Assembly (NCBI GenBank): GCA_046349255.1
Contig: JAXMCR010000003.1
Location: 938,743 to 1,002,742 of the forward strand
Reading direction: 5' to 3'
DNA from: DAIODI01 sp046349255
GTDB taxonomy: Bacteria > Pseudomonadota > Alphaproteobacteria > Rhizobiales > Aestuariivirgaceae
Length of the DNA: 64,000 bases
In this document: positions 25,072 through 33,820 of the stretch, piece after piece
How positions within the stretch are numbered: position 1 is the stretch's first letter
Layout: each line of letters begins with the position of its first letter
Translations under genes and position numbers: made by a program
Notes under the pieces: generated by a model
The model's input: only the letters and a program-made list of their open reading frames with translations
Told to the model about the DNA's origin: nothing
The model's database searches: none

Positions 25072-26868
25072 ATGAACGAACTGAGCCTTTGGCAGATTGC
25101 GCTTCTGCTCGCCGCCGCCGCCGTGGCGGCGCCGGTTGCGAAGTCCCTGAAGATCGGCTCCGTTCTGGGCTATCTCGTGGCGGGGCTGCTGATCGGCCCG
25201 CACGTGCTCGGCGTGTTCGATGAGCCCGAGAAGATTCTGCACGTCGCTGAATTCGGCGTGATCCTCCTGCTCTTCATCATCGGGCTCGAACTGCGCGTGC
25301 AGCGGCTCTGGGCCATGCGGACCGCGGTCTTCGGCCTCGGCGGCGCGCAGGTGGCGTTGACCGCCGCCGTGATCGCAGGCGGTCTCCTGTGGATCGGGCA
25401 GGAATGGCGCATCGCGCTGCTGTGTGGCCTCGCCCTATCGCTGTCATCGACTGCATTCGTGCTGCAGGTCCTCAAAGAGCGCGGAGAACTCGACAACCGG
25501 CACGGCCGTCTCGCCTTCGCCGTGCTCTTATTCCAGGACATCGCGGCCATCCCCATGATCGCGCTCGTCGGCCTGCTGGGCACGGGTGGCGGGGAGGCGC
25601 TGGGCACCGCAGGCGCGCTCTTCGCAGCGGCGAAGGCGCTCGCCGCGATCGCACTCATCATCGTCGCAAGCCGCTTCCTGCTGACACGGCTCTATCGCCT
25701 CGTGGCGGCGACGGGCCTGCAGGAGTCGATGACAGCGAGCGCGCTGCTCACGATCGTGGTCATCGTCATCGTGATGCACTTCGTAGGCCTCTCGGCGGCG
25801 CTCGGCGCATTCATCGCGGGCGTGGTGCTGGCCGACAGCGAGTACCGTCATGAGATCGAGGCGAACATCCAGCCCTTCGAGGGACTGCTGCTCGGGCTCT
25901 TCTTCGTCGCCGTCGGCATGTCGATCGATACGGGCGTGCTGTTCGGCGAGCCAGGTCTCGTGGCGATGTGCGTCGCGGCGCTCGTGGCGATCAAGACCCT
26001 CGTCCTCTGGCCGCTCGGGCGACGCATGCGCCTCGACAACGCGAACGCGCGACGGCTCGGCCTCGCCCTGTCGCAGGGCGGCGAATTCGCGTTCGTACTG
26101 GCGGCAGCCGCACTTGCCGAGCGGGTGATCACGGCGGAAACGGCGAACCTCCTCAACGTGGTGGTGGCCGTGTCGATGGCGGTGACGCCCCTGCTCCTCA
26201 TCATCGACGACCGGTTGCGTGGCAAGGCGAAGGTCGAGGCGCCGAAGTTCGACGACATGCCGAAGGAGGAAGGGCACGTGGTGATCGCCGGTCTTGGCCG
26301 TTTCGGGCAGATCGTTGCGCGTATCCTCCGTGCACGGAAGATTCCGTTCACGGCGCTCGACGTGTCGCCCGAGCAGGTCGACTTCGTGCGCCGCTTCGGC
26401 AGCCAGATCTACTACGGCGACGCCTCGCGCTACGAGATCCTCGAGGCGGCCCAGACCGGCAAGGCGCGCGCGTTCGTGCTGGCGATCGACGATCCGGACG
26501 CTTCCGTACGAACTGCCGAGCTCGTGCGCCGCCACTATCCGAACGTTCCGATCTATGCCCGCGCCCGCAACCGCACGCATGCGCACCGCCTGATGGACCT
26601 GGGTGTCACGGAGTTCGAACGCGAGACGTTCCTGTCCTCGCTCGACCTCACGCGGCGCATCCTGCGAGGGCTCGGCTTCTCGGAGGCCGAGTCACGGCGA
26701 ACCGTGAACACCTTCGCGGTGATGGACGTGAACCGGCTGGTCGACGACTACAAGCACTTCACCGACGTCGAGAAGATGCGCGCAAACGCAAGGCGGCAGG
26801 CTGAAGAGCTGGAACAGCTGTTCGAGGAGGACGTGCGCGCGCTGGATCAGCCGAAGGCGGCGGAATGA
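25072..26868 (+). CDS. Kef-type monovalent cation:proton antiporter (CPA2 family)
   Basis: The 598-residue protein has about 12-13 membrane helices (residues 1-400), including GYLVAGLLIGPHVLG, LFIIGLELRVQRLW, ALSLSSTAFVLQVL and LSQGGEFAFVL. A TrkA-N (RCK) domain then starts at about 405 with the Rossmann loop VVIAGLGRFGQIVARIL. This is the layout of KefB/KefC, which export K+ in exchange for H+ when gated by glutathione adducts. No KefF/KefG ancillary gene is adjacent. The C-terminus is a charged helix. The ATG at 25072 follows caaaaggaac. Confidence 0.9.
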   Translation: MNELSLWQIALLLAAAAVAAPVAKSLKIGSVLGYLVAGLLIGPHVLGVFDEPEKILHVAEFGVILLLFIIGLELRVQRLWAMRTAVFGLGGAQVALTAAVIAGGLLWIGQEWRIALLCGLALSLSSTAFVLQVLKERGELDNRHGRLAFAVLLFQDIAAIPMIALVGLLGTGGGEALGTAGALFAAAKALAAIALIIVASRFLLTRLYRLVAATGLQESMTASALLTIVVIVIVMHFVGLSAALGAFIAGVVLADSEYRHEIEANIQPFEGLLLGLFFVAVGMSIDTGVLFGEPGLVAMCVAALVAIKTLVLWPLGRRMRLDNANARRLGLALSQGGEFAFVLAAAALAERVITAETANLLNVVVAVSMAVTPLLLIIDDRLRGKAKVEAPKFDDMPKEEGHVVIAGLGRFGQIVARILRARKIPFTALDVSPEQVDFVRRFGSQIYYGDASRYEILEAAQTGKARAFVLAIDDPDASVRTAELVRRHYPNVPIYARARNRTHAHRLMDLGVTEFERETFLSSLDLTRRILRGLGFSEAESRRTVNTFAVMDVNRLVDDYKHFTDVEKMRANARRQAEELEQLFEEDVRALDQPKAAE

Positions 26869-26875
26869 GGCCTGT

Positions 26876-27436
26876 TCAGCTGCAGCTATCGCACTTCACC
26901 TCACCGAACCGCGCGATCTGCGGATAACGGGAAACAAGGTCTTGAGTCGGCAGGAAGCCGGTGACGGAGTAGGCCCTGTAGCAGGTCGTGACGACGAGGA
27001 CGGTTACGGACGCATTCCCGGGCGGAAAGAGCGGCTTGATCACGGCTGGGGTAACCGCGGGCGGATTACAGGTGCGGAGCCGAGATTTTGTCCAGGCAAG
27101 CCTAGCGTTCGCCCCATCCAGTATGAATGCATCGACACGGGCACTCAGTTCGTTTGAGGAAAACGGTTGCATGGCCCAGTCCGTCAGAAGAAACGCTTGC
27201 GAGACGGTCGTCGCGTTAAGACTGTTGCCGAGCGAACCGATAAGATCCGTCGTCAATTGCGTTGCCCTGTTGAGCTGGCTCGACGCTCGGTAGAAGTTTG
27301 AAAGATCGGGGACTGCAAAAATGAAAGCGCCGGACAGTGCGGCCATGATCAATGCCGTCTCCACGGCCACTGCCCCTGACATGTTTCGTGTCAGTTGAGA
27401 CGTGATCCGCTTCAAGCGCTTGCCAAGTTCCATCAT
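26876..27436 (-). CDS. TadE/TadG-like pseudopilin-type membrane protein
   Basis: The 186-residue protein has a short basic start and then SGAVAVETALIMAALSGAFIFAVPDL, the G..AVE-hydrophobic segment typical of TadE/TadF minor pseudopilins that prepilin peptidase cleaves. The rest is an exported domain ending in a Cys-containing tail (KCDSCS). It lies one base after the end of the TadE gene upstream, so the two form an operon. No tadA, tadB or tadC is in the window. Confidence 0.75.
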   Translation of the reverse strand: MMELGKRLKRITSQLTRNMSGAVAVETALIMAALSGAFIFAVPDLSNFYRASSQLNRATQLTTDLIGSLGNSLNATTVSQAFLLTDWAMQPFSSNELSARVDAFILDGANARLAWTKSRLRTCNPPAVTPAVIKPLFPPGNASVTVLVVTTCYRAYSVTGFLPTQDLVSRYPQIARFGEVKCDSCS

Positions 27437-27437
27437 G

Positions 27438-27965
27438 TCACCCTGCCTGCGGTTCCCGCCGAAAGGCGGTCTTGGAGGAGAATTTCACGCCATTCGAACT
27501 TCCCCCGAGAAGCGACGACAGGCCGGGTAGAAAGGGCCTCCACGTGTAGTCGACGACCACCGCGACATAGCTGTTCGGCGCCCCGGGAGAGAAAATGTTG
27601 TTGCCGTTCTCAGCCGCCTGCAGCGCCGCCTCCAACTGCGGAAGTTCCGGTGCGGAAACGACTTTCACCGAGATTGCCTCTGCGCAGTTTGCAACAACGC
27701 TGTTGTCACAGATGAAGCGCTTGAAATCACCCGCGGACGTGGCGCCGTTTCCCACGCGCACCTCGCGCGAGGCGACTTCGGTCGCGTTATCCAAAGAGCG
27801 GAGCTGTGCGATCAGGAACGCGGTTTCTGCGATGCCGCCGATCATCAGGGCGAAGACCGGCAGGACGAGTGCAGCTTCGATCGCCGTCGCTCCGCTCCGG
27901 CATCTCAGGAGCCGACCGACGCGGCCGCGAACGACCCCATCCCATCGTAAGGACAACCTTGGCAC
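27438..27965 (-). CDS. TadE family protein
   Basis: The 175-residue protein carries the TadE signature RSGATAIEAALVLPVFALMIGGIAE, a prepilin-peptidase-type site followed by one membrane helix. The predicted outer part of about 120 residues includes two Cys (FICDNSVVANC). TadE proteins are minor pseudopilins needed for Flp pilus assembly. It is the first gene of a two-gene minus-strand operon, divergent from the VWA gene at 28203. Confidence 0.82.
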   Translation of the reverse strand: MPRLSLRWDGVVRGRVGRLLRCRSGATAIEAALVLPVFALMIGGIAETAFLIAQLRSLDNATEVASREVRVGNGATSAGDFKRFICDNSVVANCAEAISVKVVSAPELPQLEAALQAAENGNNIFSPGAPNSYVAVVVDYTWRPFLPGLSSLLGGSSNGVKFSSKTAFRREPQAG

Positions 27966-28202
27966 ACCTGCCTCTCAATGATACCGGCTCTGCTTCTGAT
28001 CACAACGATAGCACGCACTCCTTCCATTTTCAATCTTTACGAGCGCACTTAAAGATTGATTCTGGTAAACATATTTGACCTGAAGTTTCAGCAATTGCAT
28101 TTTCAGATCTTTAATCAACAACCCAAGATTGCCTAACAGTATCTCTAAACAGTTTGGTATTCCATGCAGAAATCAATCAAGGATTGCAGTAGGGGCAATA
28201 CA
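27966..28202. promoter_or_regulatory. AT-rich divergent promoter region between the TadE operon and the VWA gene
   Basis: This spacer is clearly richer in A and T than its surroundings. It contains an inverted repeat AATCTTTA (28032-28039) / TAAAGATT (28050-28057) with a ten-base loop. It must carry the divergent promoters for the pseudopilin operon and the VWA gene. The inverted repeat could be an operator or a hairpin; nothing further can be assigned. Confidence 0.45.
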
Positions 28203-29567
28203 ATGGTTTACGAAGCCATCCAGACTCGCACGAAGCAGTGGATTCGGGACGACGCTGGAGTGACAGCAATCACGACCGCGCTTGGCCTGTCGATCCTTCT
28301 GGCGCTGATAGCGCTGGCCATCGATACCGGAGCCGGTGAAGCAAGCAAGCAACGGCTGCAGCGCGGCCTCGATGCCGGAACGCTTTCGGTTGCGGCGACG
28401 CCGGACCTTGCGGAGGATCCCGTGGCCGCATCGAAGTTGCTCGACGGTTACTTGCGCACCGCGCTCGACCAGTCGACCTACGCGCGCCTGAGGTCCTCTG
28501 GTATCAGTGTTCTCACCGATCCCAAGACAGGGAAGAAAACCATCGTCGGCACGGCGAAGATGGACTCCGATAGCCTGTTCGGCAGCTTCAATCCTGCGGC
28601 GGACGCCAGCATCGAAGTCGTTAGCAAAGCCGCGCCCAACGGCTTCTCGAGACCGCTCGAGGTGGCGATCGTCATCGATACGACGACGTCGATGGGCCTG
28701 ACGCCTCCAGGCGAACGCAGTTCGGCCTTGAACCTCCTCAAGCAGAGCGTTTCGCAATTCGTCGACTCGATTGCAGGCCCGAACACGAAGATCGCGCTGG
28801 TTCCCTTCTCCGACCAGGTCTGCCTCCCCGACAAGTATTGGAAGGACATCGCGGGCAACCCACGGAAGGATCTTCCGGATTGGCTCCTGCCGCCGGCCAA
28901 CCGCCGCGATTCGAGCGGCAAGATCGTGGCGTGGGACGGCTGCATCGGCCATCGCGAAAAGTCTCTCGTGACGACGATTTCGGAGGCTTCGTCCGCACCC
29001 TATCCTGCAACCAGCCGCAACTGGTTCGACAAGACATCGGTCGCATCCAACTCAACGCAGCCCATCGTCGCGCTGACGACCGACAAGGCGCAGGTACTGA
29101 AATCGGTCAATTCGCTGTCCGCGATGGGCATGACCTATGTACCGGCCGGCCTCGTCTGGGCATGGAACGCGCTCACCCCGGAGGCGCCGATGACGGAAGC
29201 ATCCCCGTCCGGCAGCGCTCGCAAGGTCATCGTGCTGTTCAGCGACGTCGAGAACACGCGCGTGACATACGACGTCCCGCGAAGCTCGCCGAACTTCGGA
29301 AAGACAACGACGGGCTTCGTCGGCGCCTCGTCGAATCCGGAAATGCTGCAGACGTGCGACAGCATCAAGAAAGCCGGAATCGAGCTCGTGGTGTTCTGGT
29401 ACCAGATGCGCAACTCCAGCGCCGACTACGTCAGCAAGCTCAGCTCGTGCGCCTCGAAACCCGAGTACTTCATCTCCGCGGACCCTCGAGTGCAGGGTGA
29501 TTTCACCGCGAAGTTCAGCACCGTCAAATCGCTGCTCGCGTCAGACGGCTTACGCCTGACGCAATAG
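28203..29567 (+). CDS. TadG-like protein with a von Willebrand A domain
   Basis: The 454-residue protein has a cytoplasmic basic start and then DDAGVTAITTALGLSILLALIALAID, a Tad-type leader with one membrane helix. A VWA domain starts near residue 155 with VAIVIDTTTSM, a DxTxS variant of the MIDAS metal site, and KVIVLFSDVEN follows later. It is probably anchored in the inner membrane with its domain in the periplasm, as for TadG. The ATG at 28203 was chosen over 28164 because aggggc lies seven bases before it. A clear terminator follows. Confidence 0.8.
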   Translation: MVYEAIQTRTKQWIRDDAGVTAITTALGLSILLALIALAIDTGAGEASKQRLQRGLDAGTLSVAATPDLAEDPVAASKLLDGYLRTALDQSTYARLRSSGISVLTDPKTGKKTIVGTAKMDSDSLFGSFNPAADASIEVVSKAAPNGFSRPLEVAIVIDTTTSMGLTPPGERSSALNLLKQSVSQFVDSIAGPNTKIALVPFSDQVCLPDKYWKDIAGNPRKDLPDWLLPPANRRDSSGKIVAWDGCIGHREKSLVTTISEASSAPYPATSRNWFDKTSVASNSTQPIVALTTDKAQVLKSVNSLSAMGMTYVPAGLVWAWNALTPEAPMTEASPSGSARKVIVLFSDVENTRVTYDVPRSSPNFGKTTTGFVGASSNPEMLQTCDSIKKAGIELVVFWYQMRNSSADYVSKLSSCASKPEYFISADPRVQGDFTAKFSTVKSLLASDGLRLTQ

Positions 29568-29595
29568 AAAAACGCTGCAACTTGCGGTACGGCGA

Positions 29596-29626
29596 GGCGG
29601 GGCGCTGAGTGCCCCGCCGTTTCTTA
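29596..29626 (+). terminator. Rho-independent terminator after the first VWA gene
   Basis: GGCGGGGC (29596-29603) and GCCCCGCC (29611-29618) form a perfect eight-base-pair stem with a seven-base loop, followed by gtttctta. It separates the two tandem VWA genes into different transcripts. Confidence 0.85.
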
Positions 29627-29711
29627 TTGAAGAGACAAGCAAAAGGTGCGCAACCTAAACGATAAATGTGTTGCCTTAGGGTTGCAGATTCCGTATCCTT
29701 TCCAAAAAGTT

Positions 29712-29730
29712 GCAAACAATCGTTGTTTGC
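29712..29730. promoter_or_regulatory. Perfect inverted repeat, candidate operator of the second VWA gene
   Basis: GCAAACAA-TCG-TTGTTTGC is a perfect palindrome with two eight-base arms, 36 bases before the ATG at 29767. Its size and symmetry suit a dimeric DNA-binding regulator; a small hairpin in the leader is the alternative. The regulator is unknown. Confidence 0.45.
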
Positions 29731-29766
29731 ACGCCAGAGGCGAACCTCTTGGAAAGGTGGAGCACC

Positions 29767-31095
29767 ATGGGTCACGAACATCGCCCCCGCGGTCGTCGGG
29801 AGGCATTCACTTTCAAGAACTTCTGGAAAAATGACCAAGGCGTGACGGCCATCATGACGGCGCTGAGCCTCAGCACTCTCGTCGCCGTCGGGACGATCGC
29901 AGTAGCCGTGTCTGTGAACGAGTCGCGCAAGCAAGAAGTGCAGCGAACCATCGATGCTGCCGTCCTGAGCGCTGCGACAGATGCGGGGATCTGGAACAAC
30001 AGCTCAAAGCTCACGAGCTACTTCAATCAATACATTCAATCTACGGTCCCGCCTGATCTGGTCCGGAAAATCAAGGCGAAAAGCATTTCACTGAAAACCA
30101 ATGCAGAGGGTATGCCAGAAATCAACGCTGAGCTGACCTTCGATGGTCAGGCGCTCGCCGGTCCCCTCTCGACGAGGGATACTCTGACAGTGCGCAGCGC
30201 CGCGCTTCCGCGTGGCGACGGAAAACCGGCTGACGTTGCGTTCGTCATCGACAACTCCGGTTCGGCCGGATCCTATATCAACGATCTCAAAACGGCCGCG
30301 TCCTCGTTCGTCGTAAATGTTGCAGGGTTCGGTTCACAGATCAGTATCGTTCCGTTCAACATGTACGTTCGAGTTGGTCTAGATGAAGCGGATGGCACTC
30401 CAAGTTGGCTCGGGCCCAAGCCGGCGAACTGGAAAGGGCTTGTGGGCGTTCGCCCCCGCACGGATTCACCCACCGAGACGAACCCTGACACCCTGACGTC
30501 ACTGAGAAGGCTGCCGGGAACCGTTCGGCCTGGAGAGACGATCGTTCCGTATCCGGCACTTGGGTACAATCCGGTTTCGAGGTTGGATCAGGAAGCGATG
30601 TCTAATGGATCTACACTGCGACCAATCCTTCCGCTCACCAGCGACATATCAAGGTTGGAAAGCTACATCTCTGACCTTAAAACTGGCGGTGCTACATATA
30701 CGAATGCCGGTCTGATCTGGGGTTGGCAAACGCTTACTCAGGCCGCGCCATTCAGCCAGGCAAAAAGCGGCAACTCCAAAAGCATGGTACTGTTCAGCGA
30801 TGGCGGTACATCGAACGGTTACGGCGGTTTCGATGTAGGAACACTCGGAGCTGCGACAGACCAAGACAAATACACAGATCTGCTGACGATTTGTAGTAAC
30901 ATAAAAGCCGCGAAAATCAAACTATTCGTGGTATACTATCCAGTTGGCGCCACTGATCCGGCGCGGGTCGAAAATACACTGAAAGAGTGTGCAGGAGAGG
31001 AAAACTTCTACAAGGTGAACAGCGCGGACAAGATCAAGGACGCGCTGATGAAGATCAAGTTCAAGGTCTTGCCGCTCGTGGTTTTGACCAACTGA
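29767..31095 (+). CDS. TadG-like protein with a von Willebrand A domain (second copy)
   Basis: The 442-residue protein is a paralogue of the gene at 28203. Its leader and helix read NDQGVTAIMTALSLSTLVAVGTIAVAVSV, followed by a VWA domain with a canonical MIDAS site in VAFVIDNSGSAGS and SMVLFSDGG later on. It seems less GC-rich than its neighbours, judged by eye, and has more divergent loops. This could mean separate acquisition or relaxed selection. The ATG at 29767 was chosen for the aaaggtgg upstream; a TTG at 29710 in frame is less likely. Confidence 0.8.
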   Translation: MGHEHRPRGRREAFTFKNFWKNDQGVTAIMTALSLSTLVAVGTIAVAVSVNESRKQEVQRTIDAAVLSAATDAGIWNNSSKLTSYFNQYIQSTVPPDLVRKIKAKSISLKTNAEGMPEINAELTFDGQALAGPLSTRDTLTVRSAALPRGDGKPADVAFVIDNSGSAGSYINDLKTAASSFVVNVAGFGSQISIVPFNMYVRVGLDEADGTPSWLGPKPANWKGLVGVRPRTDSPTETNPDTLTSLRRLPGTVRPGETIVPYPALGYNPVSRLDQEAMSNGSTLRPILPLTSDISRLESYISDLKTGGATYTNAGLIWGWQTLTQAAPFSQAKSGNSKSMVLFSDGGTSNGYGGFDVGTLGAATDQDKYTDLLTICSNIKAAKIKLFVVYYPVGATDPARVENTLKECAGEENFYKVNSADKIKDALMKIKFKVLPLVVLTN

Positions 31096-31203
31096 GGTGC
31101 GGTACGATGTTCGAGGGGGTCGACGAGTCGGCCCCCTTCGCCGTTCAATGTGACATGAAGGCCCGGACAAATACACGCGAGTCAGCGGGCTTTTCCGCGT
31201 CCG

Positions 31204-33156
31204 TCAGTTCTGTCGCACGCGCCGTACGTCGGGTGGTGTCGCTTCGTCGACGAGCAGCGCGATTGCCCGGTCGGACGGCATCGTCTCCTGCGCCTGCACG
31301 CCGAAGCGGCGGACATTGACGGTGCCCTCCTCGACCTCGCGCTTGCCGACCACCAGGATCACCGGCACCTTCGTCAGCGAGTGCTCACGGACCTTGTAGT
31401 TGATCTTCTCGTTCCGGAGATCGAGCTCGGTCCGGATGCCCGCCCGGGTGAGGCGACCCGCGAGTTCCACCGCGTAGTCGTCGGCTTCCGAAACGATCGT
31501 CGCCACCACCGCCTGCACCGGCGCGAGCCAGAGCGGCAGCGCGCCCGCGTAGTTCTCGAGCAAGATGCCGATGAACCGCTCCATCGAGCCGCAGATCGCG
31601 CGGTGGATCATCACCGGCGTCTTCTTCTGCCCGTCCTGGTCGACGTAGAACACGCCGAACCGCTGCGGCAGGTTGAAGTCCACCTGCGTCGTGCCGCACT
31701 GCCAGTCGCGGCCGATCGCGTCGCGCAGCACGTACTCGAACTTCGGCCCGTAGAAAGCACCCTCTCCGGGGTTGATTCCGGTCTTGATCTTGCCGCCCGA
31801 CCGGCGCTCGATCTCCTTCAGCACGTCCTTCATCACGGCTTCGGCGTGATCCCACATCGCGTCCGTGCCGACCCGCTTCTCCGGCCGCGTCGAGAGTTTT
31901 ACGACGAACTCCGAGAACCCGAAGTCGGCGTAGGTCGACAGGATCAGGTCGTTGATCTTGAGGCACTCCTCAGCCATCTGGTCTTCGGTGCAGAAGATGT
32001 GCGCGTCGTCCTGCGTAAAGGCGCGCACGCGCATCAGCCCATGCAGCGCGCCGGACGGCTCGTAGCGCGACACCGCGCCGAACTCGGACAGCCGCATCGG
32101 CAGGTCGCGATACGACTTCAGCCCGTGCTTGAAGATCTGCACGTGGCCCGGACAATTCATCGGCTTGATCGCGAACACGCGCTCGTCTTCCGTCTCGGTG
32201 ACGAACATGTTCTCGCGGTACCAGTCCCAGTGGCCCGAAGTTTCCCACAGCGCCTTGTCGAGGATCTGCGGCGCGTTGACCTCCTGGTAGCCCGTCTCCG
32301 CGAGACGCCGGCGCATGTAGGCGATCAGCTCACGGAAGATCGTCCAGCCCTTCGGGTGCCAGAACACCACGCCCGGGCCTTCCTCCTGGAAATGGAACAG
32401 GTCCATCTCGCGTCCGAGCTTGCGGTGGTCGCGACGCTCCGCTTCCTCGAGCGCCTTGAGATAGGCATCGAGCTCCTTCTGATCGCGCCACGCGGTGCCG
32501 TAGATGCGCGTCAGCATCGGGCGATTGGAATCGCCGCGCCAGTAGGCGCCCGCCACCTTCATCAGCTTGAACGCGGTGCCGACCTTGCCGGTCGAGGGCA
32601 TGTGCGGCCCGCGGCACAGGTCGAACCAGTCGCCCTGGCGGTAGATGCGAATGGTCTGGTCTTCGGGAATTGCGTCGATCAGCTCAACCTTGAAGCCTTC
32701 GCCCTTCGCCGCGAACACGTCCTTGGCGCGGTCACGGCTCCAGACCTCGCGCGTAAAGGCGTGGTCGCGGGCGATGATCTCGCGCATCTTCTTCTCGATC
32801 GGCGCGAAGTCTTCCGGCGTGAACGGTTGGTTGCGGTGGAAGTCGTAGTAGAAGCCGTTCTCGATCACCGGCCCGATCGTCACCTGCGTGCCGGGATAGA
32901 GCTCCTGCACCGCCTCGGCGAGCACGTGCGCGGTGTCGTGCCGGATGAGCTCCAGCGCCTCCGGGTCGTCGCGCGTCACGAAGCGCACCTGCGCGTCCCT
33001 CGTGAGCGGCAGGCTCATGTCGGACAGCGTACCGTCGACCGTCATGGCGATCGCCTTCTTCTCCAGCGACTTGGCGATGGAGGCGGCAATCTCGGTGCCG
33101 GTGGTGTTTTCGGGATAGGAGCGCTGCGCGCCATCGGGCAGCGTTACGGTGATCAT
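31204..33156 (-). CDS. thrS: Threonine--tRNA ligase
   Basis: The 650-residue class II synthetase has all its domains: a TGS domain (residues 1-60), an editing domain (HDTAHVLAEAVQELYPG and the DLCRGPHMPSTG segment), and a catalytic core with MNCPGHVQIFKHGLKSYRDLP, whose Cys and His ligate zinc, and RAICGSMERFIGILLENY. An anticodon-binding C-terminus follows. The length is standard. It starts with the ATG at 33156 and is followed on the plus strand by other genes, so it is probably monocistronic. Confidence 0.97.
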   Translation of the reverse strand: MITVTLPDGAQRSYPENTTGTEIAASIAKSLEKKAIAMTVDGTLSDMSLPLTRDAQVRFVTRDDPEALELIRHDTAHVLAEAVQELYPGTQVTIGPVIENGFYYDFHRNQPFTPEDFAPIEKKMREIIARDHAFTREVWSRDRAKDVFAAKGEGFKVELIDAIPEDQTIRIYRQGDWFDLCRGPHMPSTGKVGTAFKLMKVAGAYWRGDSNRPMLTRIYGTAWRDQKELDAYLKALEEAERRDHRKLGREMDLFHFQEEGPGVVFWHPKGWTIFRELIAYMRRRLAETGYQEVNAPQILDKALWETSGHWDWYRENMFVTETEDERVFAIKPMNCPGHVQIFKHGLKSYRDLPMRLSEFGAVSRYEPSGALHGLMRVRAFTQDDAHIFCTEDQMAEECLKINDLILSTYADFGFSEFVVKLSTRPEKRVGTDAMWDHAEAVMKDVLKEIERRSGGKIKTGINPGEGAFYGPKFEYVLRDAIGRDWQCGTTQVDFNLPQRFGVFYVDQDGQKKTPVMIHRAICGSMERFIGILLENYAGALPLWLAPVQAVVATIVSEADDYAVELAGRLTRAGIRTELDLRNEKINYKVREHSLTKVPVILVVGKREVEEGTVNVRRFGVQAQETMPSDRAIALLVDEATPPDVRRVRQN

Positions 33157-33251
33157 GGCGTTCGTCCTTTCTGCTCACTCCTGCCCACTGGCGCAGGTAA
33201 GCCACTGTCGCTTCAAACGGCGCCGTGTATGACCGATCGGCGGACCACCCG

Positions 33252-33560
33252 TCAACGGGGCCGCGGCGGTGGTGCACCACCCCGGGGCGAAAGGTACCGC
33301 CAGAACCGCAGGCCATGCGCCGGCAGCGTCTCCGGCACGGGATCGAACCCGTGGCTCCCCCACGGATGACATCGCCCCACTCGCCCCAGCCCCAGCCAGA
33401 ACCCCGCCCACGCCCCATGCTGGCGGATGGCATCCGCGGTATACTCCGAGCACGTCGGCAGATGCCGGCACCAGCGACCCATAAAGAACGAGAGGGTGAG
33501 CTGGTAGAGCCGGATCAGCCCCAGCATCACGCGGGCAACGATGGAAGGCTCGCGCATCAT
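33252..33560 (-). CDS. yidD: Membrane protein insertion efficiency factor YidD
   Basis: The 102-residue protein has the YidD core LIRLYQLTLSFFMGRWCRHLPTCSEYTADAIRQHG with its conserved Cys pair and GRVGRCHPWGSHGFDPVP. YidD assists YidC-dependent membrane protein insertion. In many alphaproteobacteria it lies between an IscU/NifU-like gene and thrS; here a choline sulfatase gene and REP repeats separate it from the NifU-like gene. Confidence 0.93.
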   Translation of the reverse strand: MMREPSIVARVMLGLIRLYQLTLSFFMGRWCRHLPTCSEYTADAIRQHGAWAGFWLGLGRVGRCHPWGSHGFDPVPETLPAHGLRFWRYLSPRGGAPPPRPR

Positions 33561-33571
33561 CTCCCGCCGAC

Positions 33572-33720
33572 CGCAAAGGATCCCCGGGGCAAGCCCGGGG
33601 ATGACACAACACCACAGGCCTCATGGCCGGGCTCGACCCGGCCATCCTCTTCGTGCGGCCCACGGGACGACAGGACACCACGGCCGTCATGGCCGGGCTC
33701 GACCCGGCCATCCTCGTCCG
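33572..33720. repeat. Three REP-like palindromes between yidD and the choline sulfatase gene
   Basis: One copy (33574-33604) has an aaaggatccccggggcaagc...ggggatgac palindrome. Two others (33621-33650 and 33687-33716) have tcatggccgggctcgacccg followed by gccatcct, in the opposite orientation. They are close relatives of the repeats at 149-545 and 7239-7484. They sit at the upstream boundary of the sulfatase insertion. Confidence 0.85.
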
Positions 33721-33820
33721 GCAGAGCCGTCGCGCATGCGAGCCCCGCTGTCGCTATCGCTGCACAGGGAGCGCCGCGCCGCGCTATGCTCGTGAAAAAT
33801 CCGTGCACGAAAGACCCCGC

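Noticed and set aside
31110..31150. Hairpin with GGGGG/CCCCC arms after the second VWA gene as a terminator
   Set aside because: The stem is short with poor inner pairing and there is no T run.
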